Source: Thermoanaerobacteraceae bacterium
GTDB lineage: Bacteria > Bacillota > Thermoanaerobacteria > Thermoanaerobacterales > UBA4877
Direction: 5' to 3'
DNA length: 33,714 nucleotides
NCBI GenBank assembly: GCA_030016635.1
Contig: JASEJQ010000025.1
Coordinates: 1-33,714 of the forward strand
Shown: one piece after another, positions 16,436-26,615 of the stretch
Position numbering within the stretch: position 1 is the first letter of the stretch
How the letters are laid out: every line of letters begins with the position of its first letter
Made by a program: the position numbers and the translations under genes
Notes under the pieces: model-generated
Database searches by the model: none
Told to the model about the DNA's origin: nothing
What the model saw: only the letters and a program-made list of their open reading frames with translations

Positions 16436-17348
16436 CAGTGAACTATTATTTATCTATGACGCAAAGATGTGCAATCCCAATGGTGACCCCGATGAGGAAA
16501 ACAGGCCAAGAATGGACTATGACAGGCAGAGGAACTTGGTTAGCGATGTGAGGCTAAAAAGGTATATAAGGGACTACCTTATGGAAAATGGCTATGATAT
16601 ATACGTGGCACGGGTGGACGACAGGGCTGTTACTGCTGGGGATAGGCTAAAGGAGTTACTTGGGCATGAGGCTACCAGCGATGATATAGGTGAAATACTA
16701 TCACGGCTGATTGATATAAGGCTCTTTGGGGCAACTATGCCAATAAAAGGTGAAAAGAGGGGAGCAGGTACATCCTTGTCACTTACCGGGCCAGTGCAGT
16801 TTAACTGGGGTCATTCTCTAAACAAGGTTGATCTTGTAGAGAGTAACGGAATAACCTCTCACTTTGGGTCTGCTGCTGAAAACAAGCAAGGGGCAATGGG
16901 CAAGGACTATAGGGTTTACTACTCTCTCATAGCATTTCATGGCATCATCAGCGGTAAAAGGGCATCAGAGACAAATCTTTCTGAGGAGGATGTAGAGATT
17001 CTGGATAAGGCGCTTATAAAATCCATACCGTTGCAGGCCACCAGAAGCAAGATTGGACAGTATCCAAGGCTGTATATGAGATTGGAGTATGCATCGGATG
17101 AAGACTTTATAGGGGATTTGAGAAGCTATGTGAGTCTTGATAGGGCTGAGGCGCTGAGAGAACCCACTGACTTTGCTGTGGATTTAAGCAGGCTCAATGA
17201 GGTTTTGACAAGCAGCAACAGCAAGATTTCCAGGATACACCTGTGGTATGACCCGGAGATGAGGTTTATGGCAGATGGCAAGCAAGCACCTGTAGAGGAT
17301 CTATTAGGGGAGGAACTGAAGAGTAAGATAGATATCCTGAAATATTAA
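16428..17348 (+). CDS. cas7: Cascade backbone Cas7 (Csh2/Cst2-type, I-B)
   Basis: ATG 16428 is favoured over upstream starts because AGGAGG (16413-16418) is 9 nt away; it overlaps the cas8b stop by 8 nt. The 306-residue protein opens with ELLFIYDAKMCNPNGDPD and RPRMDYDRQRNLVSDVRLKRY, the strongly conserved Cas7 N-terminus. A central segment (RLFGATMPIKG, SLTGPVQFNWGHS) corresponds to the finger region. Multiple copies polymerise along the crRNA in Cascade. It was formerly thought to be a repressor (DevR) in related systems. No defects are seen. Confidence 0.94.
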   Translation: MNNSELLFIYDAKMCNPNGDPDEENRPRMDYDRQRNLVSDVRLKRYIRDYLMENGYDIYVARVDDRAVTAGDRLKELLGHEATSDDIGEILSRLIDIRLFGATMPIKGEKRGAGTSLSLTGPVQFNWGHSLNKVDLVESNGITSHFGSAAENKQGAMGKDYRVYYSLIAFHGIISGKRASETNLSEEDVEILDKALIKSIPLQATRSKIGQYPRLYMRLEYASDEDFIGDLRSYVSLDRAEALREPTDFAVDLSRLNEVLTSSNSKISRIHLWYDPEMRFMADGKQAPVEDLLGEELKSKIDILKY

Positions 17349-17361
17349 AGAGGGATTAAAT

Positions 17362-18135
17362 ATGGAGATAAATAAACTTTTAATTTTTGACATATATGGG
17401 AAGATGGCACACTTTAGAAAATATTATACAAATTCCTCCTCCCTCTCTTACATGTTTCCACCGAGGACGGTTATTACCGGGTTAATAGCTGCTGTACTTG
17501 GCATAGAAAGGGATACCTACTATGAGGAGTTTTCTGCTGATAAATGCCATGTAGCAGTATCTGTAAGGACCCCCTTAAGGAAGATAATGCAGACTGTAAA
17601 CTACCTGCAGACTAAAGACATGAATGGGCTTAATGGCAGTAAGGGTCATACCCAGATACCTCTTGAGATAATACTTCCCGAAGAGGATATGATAGTGTAT
17701 CGGGTATACTTTGCCCATGAGGACGAAGCCATCATGGAGGAGTTGAGCAGGCACCTTAAAAGCGGCAGGGTATATTACCCTATATACCTTGGTATATCAG
17801 AATTCTTGGCTGCATCCAAATATATACAGCAAATAGACAAAAACGAAATAGACATGCTTCGATCTGGTCAGCAATATCAGGTAAGCACAGTGTGCAACTG
17901 CAGCATAATAAAGGACAGAGGGCTTATCTTTTCTGACAGCCATGGTATGACCCTGCAGTATATAAAGGAGAAGATGCCGCTGGAGTTCGACAAAGACAGG
18001 AGGATAAAATCCACTGCCAGCTTTATCTATGAGAAGAACTCAAAGTCAATCACCGGCATATTTGATGTACCTGCATACAGGATAAATTATGATGGCCTTG
18101 AGGAGAACATCGTATTTATGGAGGGAGACCAATGA
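17362..18135 (+). CDS. cas5: Cascade subunit Cas5 (Cas5b/Cas5h)
   Basis: The 257-residue protein begins LLIFDIYGKMAHFRKYYTN and continues SYMFPPRTVITGLIAAVLG, the classical Cas5 N-terminal signature, a RAMP fold. Cas5 caps the crRNA 5' handle and contacts Cas8b. It lies 13 nt after cas7 with its own ribosome site (AGAGGGA) and ends in an ATGA overlap with cas3. In type I-B Cas6 does the processing, so Cas5 is structural. Confidence 0.93.
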   Translation: MEINKLLIFDIYGKMAHFRKYYTNSSSLSYMFPPRTVITGLIAAVLGIERDTYYEEFSADKCHVAVSVRTPLRKIMQTVNYLQTKDMNGLNGSKGHTQIPLEIILPEEDMIVYRVYFAHEDEAIMEELSRHLKSGRVYYPIYLGISEFLAASKYIQQIDKNEIDMLRSGQQYQVSTVCNCSIIKDRGLIFSDSHGMTLQYIKEKMPLEFDKDRRIKSTASFIYEKNSKSITGIFDVPAYRINYDGLEENIVFMEGDQ

Positions 18136-20585
18136 ATTTTTTCTCACATGTGGAAAGAGGTGAACATGGGGACATAATAAGCAAAAGAGAACTAAAGGAA
18201 CATCTGACTGATGTTGCCAACTCAATGTGTGAAAAAATACTTAATTCACCTGTAAAAGAGAAAGAAAAGCTATCACATATAGGCCATATGGTAGGATTAT
18301 GCCATGACTTTGGCAAGTTCACCACCTATTTTCAGGATTACCTTTTAAATAATGCAAAATCAGGGCAGAAAAAGAACCATGGGTTCATCTCTGCCCTTTT
18401 TTCCTCATATCAGGTGAAGCGGCTTTTTAAAGGAGATGAATACCTCCCTCTCTTTGTGTACTTTATGGTGCTGCATCATCATGGAGACCTCAAAAACCTG
18501 GATATGGATTTGCCCCGTGCTGATGACGCAAAAGACAGGATAGATATTGTTAAGATGCAGATAGAGGATATATCTAAGCATTTAGATGATATAAAGTCCA
18601 TATACAGTGAAATGGATAAATCCATAGAAATAGATTGTTTTATAAAAGATTGGGAGGAATTCTATAAAGGTTTAAACAGGATAAAATTTAAATATTTAAA
18701 CAGCAGAGATATAAAGGATGAAATACGTGTAAGAAATTCCATAAACATGCTCTTTGTCTACTCCACATTGATTGACTCGGACAAGAAGGACGCAGGGAGG
18801 GTTAAGCCCGTCTCAAGGATGTCTATACCCGGCTCAATTGTGGATGGCTACAGGCAGGTCAAATTTTCAGATAAGAGTAATGACCCCATGACTGCAATGA
18901 GAAATGAGATATATAACTCTGTCATCAACAATATTAAAGACCTGGATTTGAGCAAACACATTTTAACCATAACCGCCCCCACAGGATCTGGTAAGACTAT
19001 AGCAGGGTTTTCTGCAGCTGTTAAACTAAGGGAAAGGTTATCAAGGGACGGATATCTGTCCAGGATTATCTATGCCCTGCCTTTTACCAGTATCATTGAT
19101 CAGAACTATAAAATAATACATGAGATCTTAAAAAGCGGTATAGCTGATTATGAGGACAATGAGAGTCTTTATCTGGTCAAGCATCACCACCTTGCAGATG
19201 TGAAATATATGGAAGATAAAGACGAAAGACCTGTGGATGAGGCACTTGCCCTGATCGAGGCATGGGAATCAGAGGTGGTGGTGACAACCTTCATACAATT
19301 TTTTTACACCCTTATAGGGTATAGAAATAGAATGCTAAAAAAGTACCACAACATTGCAGGTTCCATTGTCATCCTGGACGAGGTTCAAAACATACCTATG
19401 GAATACTGGGATGATATAGGGAAAATTTTAAAGTATGCTTCCGAATTGCTGGATATATATATTATACTTATGACAGCCACCAGACCTTTATTATTTGTTG
19501 GAGGAGAATATGAGGAACTGGTTGATGAGCCTGATAAATACTTTAAGGATGAGAGTTTAAATAGGGTATGCCTATATCCGCGGATTGAAGAAATGGATCT
19601 CGATTTATTTACAGATGATGTGGTTAAAAATTATGACCCGGATAAGTCATATTTGATTGTGATGAATACTGTAGGGAGCTCTCTTGAGGTATTTGAAAAG
19701 CTTAAGGAAAAGATTGCACTTGAGAAAGGTGAAAATCTGCCGAAGTTTATATATCTATCAGCCAACATAGTACCATATCAGCGGAGAAAGAGGATTGAAG
19801 AAATAAAAGACAAACTCAAGACTGGCAAGAGGTTATTTATCGTCTCCACACAGGTGGTAGAGGCTGGAGTTGATATTGACCTGGATGTGGTTATAAGGGA
19901 TATAGGACCCTTTGACTCCATCATGCAGGTCGCAGGACGATGCAACCGTGAAAATAAAGGCAGTAAGGGCGAGGTATACGTTTATAATTTGATAAGAGAG
20001 AGCGGCAGGCATTATTATGAAAGGGTATATAAAAAAGTACACTGCCTGACAAGTAAAGAGATATTGGAAAATAAAGACAGCATTGATGAAAAGCACTTTA
20101 TTGACATTATAAATGACTACTTTGTAAAGGCTACGGAGAGGAGTGCCAGCACCAATGATGCACTAGTAAAGGCAATGGGAGAAATGAAGTTTGATGATCG
20201 AGAAAGGGGAAGTGATGACATCGAATATATTTCAGATTTTAAGCTAATAGATGAGCTTCCGAATTATGCAGATGTCTTCATTGAGACCAATGACGATGTG
20301 GAAATAACCATTGATGGCATGACAAAAACCGTGAAACCCTCAGATATCTGGGAATATTATAAAAGAAATGTTGTCAATATGAAAGATATAAAGATGAAAA
20401 GGGAGAACAATTTAAAGATAAAGAAGTACTTCAGGGAATTTGTCATATCCATTAATGCCGGATTTTTACCCGAAGGATTTGAAGAGTGGCCAGGCCTTTA
20501 TAGAATACCGAATCACGCACTGGATGAATATTACGATGAAATTGTAGGTTTTAAGAGGGTAAGGGACGAAAGCATCTTTGCCTGA
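18132..20585 (+). CDS. cas3: CRISPR nuclease-helicase Cas3 (HD fused to DExD helicase)
   Basis: The 817-residue protein carries both halves. The HD nuclease includes H6, the HD pair H58-D59 (LCHDFGK) and HHH at 115-117. The helicase has Walker A TAPTGSGKT (281-289), the DExD motif ILDEVQ (D416, E417), motif III TATRP, and motif VI QVAGRCNR (599-606). Cas3 is recruited by Cascade after R-loop formation and degrades target DNA from the displaced strand. It overlaps cas5 by 4 nt. Every catalytic motif I looked for is present, so the system should be able to interfere. Confidence 0.95.
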   Translation: MNFFSHVERGEHGDIISKRELKEHLTDVANSMCEKILNSPVKEKEKLSHIGHMVGLCHDFGKFTTYFQDYLLNNAKSGQKKNHGFISALFSSYQVKRLFKGDEYLPLFVYFMVLHHHGDLKNLDMDLPRADDAKDRIDIVKMQIEDISKHLDDIKSIYSEMDKSIEIDCFIKDWEEFYKGLNRIKFKYLNSRDIKDEIRVRNSINMLFVYSTLIDSDKKDAGRVKPVSRMSIPGSIVDGYRQVKFSDKSNDPMTAMRNEIYNSVINNIKDLDLSKHILTITAPTGSGKTIAGFSAAVKLRERLSRDGYLSRIIYALPFTSIIDQNYKIIHEILKSGIADYEDNESLYLVKHHHLADVKYMEDKDERPVDEALALIEAWESEVVVTTFIQFFYTLIGYRNRMLKKYHNIAGSIVILDEVQNIPMEYWDDIGKILKYASELLDIYIILMTATRPLLFVGGEYEELVDEPDKYFKDESLNRVCLYPRIEEMDLDLFTDDVVKNYDPDKSYLIVMNTVGSSLEVFEKLKEKIALEKGENLPKFIYLSANIVPYQRRKRIEEIKDKLKTGKRLFIVSTQVVEAGVDIDLDVVIRDIGPFDSIMQVAGRCNRENKGSKGEVYVYNLIRESGRHYYERVYKKVHCLTSKEILENKDSIDEKHFIDIINDYFVKATERSASTNDALVKAMGEMKFDDRERGSDDIEYISDFKLIDELPNYADVFIETNDDVEITIDGMTKTVKPSDIWEYYKRNVVNMKDIKMKRENNLKIKKYFREFVISINAGFLPEGFEEWPGLYRIPNHALDEYYDEIVGFKRVRDESIFA

Positions 20586-20598
20586 AGGAGGTATACCT

Positions 20599-21102
20599 AT
20601 GGATGAGGAAGCCAGGGTAAATGGAACCCTCATATGGTATTACAATGTATGCAAAAGAGAGGCTTGGCTTATGAGCCATAGTATAACACCTGACGAGAGC
20701 GACAGCAATGTGGAAATTGGGCGGTTTATCCATGAGAAAAGTTATAAGAGGGAAATGAAAGAAGTCTCTACAGGCAATATGAAAATTGATATATTCCGCA
20801 AGGAGCACGGACAAATTGTAATTGGAGAACTAAAGAAAAGTTCGAAATTTAAGAATATAGCTATATGGCAACTAAAGTATTACATGTATGAACTGGAAAA
20901 AGAAGGTGTGAAGGCTACGGGTGAACTTTTATTTCCAGAAGAAAAAAGAAAGGAATCGGTATCTCTCACTGATGAGGACAGAATAAACCTAAACAACCAG
21001 ATTAGAGAAATAATAAAGCTCATATATCAAAGCGAACCACCAGAGCCTATTAAAATTGCTTTCTGCAAAAACTGTGCCTATGCAGAATTCTGTTGGGCTT
21101 GA
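20599..21102 (+). CDS. cas4: CRISPR adaptation exonuclease Cas4
   Basis: ATG 20599 with AAGGAGGT at 20585-20592 is chosen over an upstream TTG. The 167-residue protein has the four cluster cysteines C18, C156, C159 and C165 (CKNCAYAEFC at the end), expected to hold a [4Fe-4S] cluster. The RecB-like nuclease core shows H near IGRFIHEKSY, then GELKKSS and the QxxxY motif QLKYYMY. Cas4 trims prespacers and helps choose PAM-flanked ones. It lies 13 nt after cas3 and 14 nt before cas1. Confidence 0.94.
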   Translation: MDEEARVNGTLIWYYNVCKREAWLMSHSITPDESDSNVEIGRFIHEKSYKREMKEVSTGNMKIDIFRKEHGQIVIGELKKSSKFKNIAIWQLKYYMYELEKEGVKATGELLFPEEKRKESVSLTDEDRINLNNQIREIIKLIYQSEPPEPIKIAFCKNCAYAEFCWA

Positions 21103-21116
21103 AAGAGGTGCTGCGA

Positions 21117-22112
21117 TTGAAACGAAGTTTTTATATAATGAGTGATGGGGAAATAAAAAGAAAGGACAACACGTTTGTTTTTGAAAACGATTCAGGGAAA
21201 AAGTATATACCTATAGAAGAACTCAATGATATCTATGCATTTGGCGAACTGACACTTAACAAGAGATTTTTGGAATATGCCAGCCAAAAAGAAGTACCTA
21301 TTCATTTCTTTAATTACTATGGTTATTATATAGGCAGTTTTTATCCTAGGGAACACTTGAATTCAGGGTATATGATTTTAAAACAGGCCGAACATTATTT
21401 AGATAGTACTAAGAGGTTGTTTTTGGCCAGGCAGTTTGTAGTAGGCTCTACCCAGAATATACTGCATGTATTGAAATATTATATAAATCGTGACAAGGAG
21501 ATGCTCAATGATACTTATTATGCCATTAATGAATTGATAGGAAGACTTGAAGAATGCGCTGATGTAAGTCAGCTCATGGCCATAGAGGGAAATATACGCG
21601 ACCTTTATTATAAAGCATTCGACTTAATATTGGAAAACCCTGATTTTTTATTTGAAAAGAGGACAAGGAGACCCCCGCAAAACTATATCAATACCATGAT
21701 TAGTTTTGGCAATTCCATTATTTACACCATTATATTAAGCGAAATATATAAAACACACCTTGACCCTCGTATTGGTTATCTTCACTCTACAAACTTCAGG
21801 CGATTTACCTTAAATCTTGATGTATCTGAAATTTTCAAACCCATAATTGTAGACAGGATGATACTCACGCTCATAGGTAAAAAAATGATTACAAAAAGTG
21901 ATTTTGATAAAGACGCAAATGGGATTATAATGAAAGACAAGGGGAAACAATTAATACTTCAAGAAATTGACAAAAGAATGGGTGTGACTATAAGGCACAG
22001 AGAACTTGGAAGAGAAGTATCCTACCGGACAATAGTCAGGATGGAACTATATAAGCTGGAAAAACACCTTATGGGAGAAAAAGAATTTAAACCGTTTCAA
22101 GCAAAATGGTAA
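21117..22112 (+). CDS. cas1: CRISPR integrase Cas1
   Basis: I choose TTG 21117, which gives MKRSFYIMSDGEIKRKDN, the usual I-B Cas1 beginning, with GAGGTG at 21105-21110; an upstream in-frame TTG at 21093 would overlap cas4 and has no clear site. The 331-residue protein keeps the metal-binding trio: E157 in IEGNIRDLYY, H223 in YLHSTNFRR and acidic D235/E238 in LDVSEIFKPIIVDR. With Cas2 it integrates new spacers at the leader-repeat junction. No frameshift seen. Confidence 0.95.
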   Translation: MKRSFYIMSDGEIKRKDNTFVFENDSGKKYIPIEELNDIYAFGELTLNKRFLEYASQKEVPIHFFNYYGYYIGSFYPREHLNSGYMILKQAEHYLDSTKRLFLARQFVVGSTQNILHVLKYYINRDKEMLNDTYYAINELIGRLEECADVSQLMAIEGNIRDLYYKAFDLILENPDFLFEKRTRRPPQNYINTMISFGNSIIYTIILSEIYKTHLDPRIGYLHSTNFRRFTLNLDVSEIFKPIIVDRMILTLIGKKMITKSDFDKDANGIIMKDKGKQLILQEIDKRMGVTIRHRELGREVSYRTIVRMELYKLEKHLMGEKEFKPFQAKW

Positions 22113-22196
22113 TTCAAGATAGGTTAAAACCAGGTTCTGGATTATAATATTTGTCTAAATCCATTATTTCAAAATGGTGATTTTAGGAGCACAACG

Positions 22197-22460
22197 ATGT
22201 TTGTGATTTTAGTCTATGATGTCAATGAAAAAAGAGTTGCCAAAGCCTTAAAGACATGCAGAAAATATCTTTATTGGGTCCAGAACTCGGTTTTTGAAGG
22301 GGAACTATCTGAGGCAAACTACAAAAAACTCAAATTCGAATTGGAAAAGATAATCAATAAAGAGGAAGACTCTGTAATATTTTATACATTCAGGAGCATG
22401 AGATATTCTGAAAGAGAATCAATGGGTCTTAAAAAGGGTGGGGATGTTAATTTCTTATAA
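22197..22460 (+). CDS. cas2: CRISPR adaptation protein Cas2
   Basis: The 87-residue protein begins MFVILVYDVNEKRV, with the conserved aspartate D8, and contains RKYLYWVQNSVFEGELSEA, typical of Cas2, a ferredoxin-fold dimer that bridges two Cas1 dimers. TTAGGAG lies upstream of ATG 22197. It is separated from cas1 by 84 nt, the largest gap in the operon, which contains TATAAT at 22143-22148 without a convincing -35, so an internal promoter is possible but unproven. The array leader follows directly. Confidence 0.95.
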   Translation: MFVILVYDVNEKRVAKALKTCRKYLYWVQNSVFEGELSEANYKKLKFELEKIINKEEDSVIFYTFRSMRYSERESMGLKKGGDVNFL

Positions 22461-22629
22461 AAGTCGTCGATGTGCAGTGCTGTAAAAATACCTGGACATC
22501 GACGACCCTACGCTATAGTCTCTTTTCTTTCTATTTCAACTATTCATGGCATTAAATAATATAACGACATGTGCTTTAAAGTAAAATGTGCTATAATAAA
22601 AATATCAAGTTTTATGCGTATTTTGATTG
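22461..22629 (+). promoter_or_regulatory. CRISPR leader with promoter and 11-bp stem-loop
   Basis: The leader lies between cas2 and the first repeat. At its start, arms GTCGTCGATGT (22463-22473) and ACATCGACGAC (22496-22506) form a perfect 11-bp stem around a 22-nt loop. A pyrimidine-rich and then AT-rich stretch follows. The likely array promoter is the extended -10 TGCTATAAT with TATAAT at 22592-22597, giving a start near 22604, about 26 nt before repeat 1. GACATG lies at 22566-22571. The repeat orientation (ending ATTGAAAC) makes this the leader end. Confidence 0.8.
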
Positions 22630-23940
22630 GTTTTTAGCCTACCTCCAAGGAATTGAAACGAGGAGGTTTGAAAATGGCAACAAGTGGAGTTGATTTGTTT
22701 TTAGCCTACCTCCAAGGAATTGAAACACTTCCAAGTTGAGTACCTACTATGGGCAACCTGCGTTTTTAGCCTACCTCCAAGGAATTGAAACTGTTTAAAT
22801 CGGCAAGAGCAGAGCTAACAGTGGCAGCGTTTTTAGCCTACCTCCAAGGAATTGAAACTCTGTTGGAGATGAAACTGCTGGTGGGTATTTGGTAGTTTTT
22901 AGCCTACCTCCAAGGAATTGAAACCCTTTATAAGGGATGACGGCACAAGTAATAAACCTAGTTTTTAGCCTACCTCCAAGGAATTGAAACACACGACAAG
23001 CAAAGATTCAGAAGGTTGGGAAGAGAAGTTTTTAGCCTACCTCCAAGGAATTGAAACCCGGCATCTTCAAGTGAGAGGCGGCTATCTTCCCAGTTTTTAG
23101 CCTACCTCCAAGGAATTGAAACGCATCACCTGTAACTAAAACCTCCACAAATACTATGAGTTTTTAGCCTACCTCCAAGGAATTGAAACTTCAGAGTATC
23201 GTAAATATGGATATAAAAAAATACAGTTTTTAGCCTACCTCCAAGGAATTGAAACTCGATACATCCGTGCCGGCAATCCGGGAGAGGTCCAGTTTTTAGC
23301 CTACCTCCAAGGAATTGAAACACTGCATAACTCTCTGGAGGTTGGCCTGCTCCACGCGTTTTTAGCCTACCTCCAAGGAATTGAAACTTCCTTGGAATAG
23401 GTCGCTGGTGAGTGCCCCAATTGGTTTTTAGCCTACCTCCAAGGAATTGAAACCATCCTGAATAAGTGCGGCCCAGTCATCTTTTTCTTGGTTTTTAGCC
23501 TACCTCCAAGGAATTGAAACCTACTATGGCTGGGGCTATGGCAGGGGGCGCAACCGTTTTTAGCCTACCTCCAAGGAATTGAAACCCGCCAACCAACCAC
23601 GCTTCGAGCCTGGCAAGTTCGTTTTTAGCCTACCTCCAAGGAATTGAAACGCGAAGGGGTTTCAAAAGAAACAGAAGAAGTTGTAGGTTTTTAGCCTACC
23701 TCCAAGGAATTGAAACCAGAAAACCGGTCAAAAAATGAGCAGCGCCGGCCAAGTTTTTAGCCTACCTCCAAGGAATTGAAACTCGGGCACCTGGTTCACC
23801 TCCCTCGAACCGCTTTTTCGTTTTTAGCCTACCTCCAAGGAATTGAAACTAAGCAGACTTCCACCCATCCGCCACACCATTCGTCCGTTTTTAGCCTACC
23901 TCCAAGGAATTGAAACTTTCCCAAGCTTCTTTTGGCAAAA

Positions 23941-23959
23941 GGCCCAAGGGGCCGTTTTT
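23941..23959 (+). terminator. Third terminator-like spacer-repeat junction
   Basis: GGCCC (23941-23945) and GGGCC (23949-23953) pair around AAG, preceded by AAAA and followed by the repeat's GTTTTT. The stem is short but entirely G-C. Confidence 0.3.
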
Positions 23960-26183
23960 AGCCTACCTCCAAGGAATTGAAACTGTGATTGGACTTGTCC
24001 ACTGTCCTGTAGCGATTAAGTTTTTAGCCTACCTCCAAGGAATTGAAACCAATCGTAGAGTATTTGCTCAAGGACGGGAAAATCTGTTTTTAGCCTACCT
24101 CCAAGGAATTGAAACACATCCACAAAGGTAGAAATAACTGCGCCTGCTGAATGTTTTTAGCCTACCTCCAAGGAATTGAAACCTCTACCGGTGGCTGTTC
24201 TTGTTCTTGTGCCTGCGTTTGTTTTTAGCCTACCTCCAAGGAATTGAAACAGTGGCCAGGCCGTCTATCTCTGCAGTGGTCCTAAGTTTTTAGCCTACCT
24301 CCAAGGAATTGAAACCTGATGAAATAAATTCGGGAAAAATTCGTACTGCGCTGTTTTTAGCCTACCTCCAAGGAATTGAAACCTGGTATTTGCGGATTCC
24401 ACCAAAACTCCACCGTCCGTTTTTAGCCTACCTCCAAGGAATTGAAACAAAGCCTGGGTTAATGCTTCACTGATTTTATTCGGTTTTTAGCCTACCTCCA
24501 AGGAATTGAAACCCTACAAATCCGACGGCACGCAGGTTGCCGCCAACCAGTTTTTAGCCTACCTCCAAGGAATTGAAACCTGCCTCTGTATACCAAATGA
24601 ATTTAAAAAGGCCGCTGTTTTTAGCCTACCTCCAAGGAATTGAAACGCTACCGCATCAGCTCCGGGGTTGGTGTTTGCGGTCCGTTTTTAGCCTACCTCC
24701 AAGGAATTGAAACTTTGGCATTGTACCGGTCCTTTTAAGCCCGCCTTGAGTTTTTAGCCTACCTCCAAGGAATTGAAACTTGGCTGTATATAAATGACCA
24801 ACACTACCAGCTGTAGTTTTTAGCCTACCTCCAAGGAATTGAAACGCATGCTGCCCTTGAACAGGTCCATGCCGACCGTTCCGTTTTTAGCCTACCTCCA
24901 AGGAATTGAAACGAGAATGACACGGACAAATATCGTTATCAATCAGCGGTTTTTAGCCTACCTCCAAGGAATTGAAACTCTAATATCCTGCTTATCTGCG
25001 CAACCCTTATGCTTAAGTTTTTAGCCTACCTCCAAGGAATTGAAACCGAGATTGTTAACCGGCACAATGAGAAACTCATTAATGTTTTTAGCCTACCTCC
25101 AAGGAATTGAAACTTTGAATTGTTCCATAGATTGTAACGTTATAGGTGTGTTTTTAGCCTACCTCCAAGGAATTGAAACCCGCTAAAAATTCCTCAGGCC
25201 ATACAGGACATACGCGTTTTTAGCCTACCTCCAAGGAATTGAAACTGAACCAAGAACAATACATTTCTTCATATAGGTGTAAGTTTTTAGCCTACCTCCA
25301 AGGAATTGAAACGAATTAGTGGCAATTGATAGTAATATTCCAGCTTTTGTTTTTAGCCTACCTCCAAGGAATTGAAACCTAATTCTTTCGCTATGCTTTG
25401 CAATTTGTACTTCCGTTTTTAGCCTACCTCCAAGGAATTGAAACCACAATAAAACCAATCCTAGCAAAAAACGGGTTAGGTTTTTAGCCTACCTCCAAGG
25501 AATTGAAACAATGAAGAACCCACATTAAGAATGCCTGATTTATAGTTTTTAGCCTACCTCCAAGGAATTGAAACAACACACAGAATACTGCTAACGCTGA
25601 GCAGAATACGTTTTTAGCCTACCTCCAAGGAATTGAAACCAGGCAACTTGTCAAATATAACTGCTATGCCAAAAGTTTTTAGCCTACCTCCAAGGAATTG
25701 AAACCCATGATAACGGCAAGGTATTCCTAAAAAACACATAGGTTTTTAGCCTACCTCCAAGGAATTGAAACTAGGCAGAACATTTATGAATTTAGGCTCG
25801 ACATTATCGTTTTTAGCCTACCTCCAAGGAATTGAAACCACAATTTATAGTGAATTTTAAAAGTGAAGTTAACTCGTTTTTAGCCTACCTCCAAGGAATT
25901 GAAACGAAGATACTTTGAACATTGCCAATTCTCCTTTCTTTATGTTTTTAGCCTACCTCCAAGGAATTGAAACGCGATACGGTATATGTAAGAGATACGG
26001 ACCTAAATCTGGTTTTTAGCCTACCTCCAAGGAATTGAAACCTGCTTTCCCCGACGAAAAAAGCCGTCGGTGGCTTCTGTTTTTAGCCTACCTCCAAGGA
26101 ATTGAAACTAAACAACTATAGTGCCCTCATCGACGACCTCCGCAGTTTTTAGCCTACCTCCAAGGAATTGAAACTAAAAAAGT

Positions 26184-26216
26184 AAGGTCAAGGGCGTTGC
26201 CTTGACCTTTGTTTTT
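26184..26216 (+). terminator. Terminator-like spacer hairpin running into a repeat
   Basis: Within the spacer 26175-26210, arms AAGGTCAAGG (26184-26193) and CCTTGACCTT (26200-26209) form a perfect 10-bp stem with a 6-nt loop. The next bases are T, then the repeat's GTTTTT. An A-tract before the stem would give the reverse strand a T-run too. The spacer was probably taken from a phage terminator; in the array it may stop the pre-crRNA transcript. Confidence 0.5.
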
Positions 26217-26593
26217 AGCCTACCTCCAAGGAATTGAAACCCGCTCCGCTTGCCGCCGCCGGAGCCGGTCTCGTCGCGTTTTTAGCCTACCTCCAAGGAA
26301 TTGAAACTAAGGCTTCTAGGCCATCAAAAGAGTACAATACTAAAGTTTTTAGCCTACCTCCAAGGAATTGAAACTTTTACCATCCTCGATATAAGCATTC
26401 CTGAAGCGCGTTTTTAGCCTACCTCCAAGGAATTGAAACCGACAGCAGCAAAGCAGGAAGACAAAAAACAGATGCTGTTTTTAGCCTACCTCCAAGGAAT
26501 TGAAACTGAAGATGCTTGGCTGGATGATTGGCAACCGGGTTGTTTTTAGCCTACCTCCAAGGAATTGAAACTAAACCTCGACGCCTTTCCTTC

Positions 26594-26615
26594 CCTGAAG
26601 GTCCTTCAGGTTTTT
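26594..26615 (+). terminator. Second terminator-like spacer-repeat junction
   Basis: CCTGAA (26594-26599) pairs with TTCAGG (26605-26610), where the last G is the first base of the repeat, and TTTTT of the repeat follows at once. The stem is 6 bp with a 5-nt loop, or 7 bp with a 3-nt loop. Confidence 0.35.

Noticed and set aside
21116-21123. ATTGAAAC, identical to the crRNA 5' handle, at the cas1 TTG start
   Set aside because: The match is only 8 nt and does not extend; about a one in three chance of at least one such match is expected on one strand of the non-array part of the window.
3453-22494. Extra copies of AAATACCTG at 3453 and in the leader loop as parts of the 50-nt element
   Set aside because: No other part of the element is present at either place.
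22572-22582. boxA-like TGCTTTAAAGT in the leader as an antitermination signal
   Set aside because: It lies upstream of the predicted array start of transcription, so it would not be in the RNA; the match to the boxA consensus is also partial.
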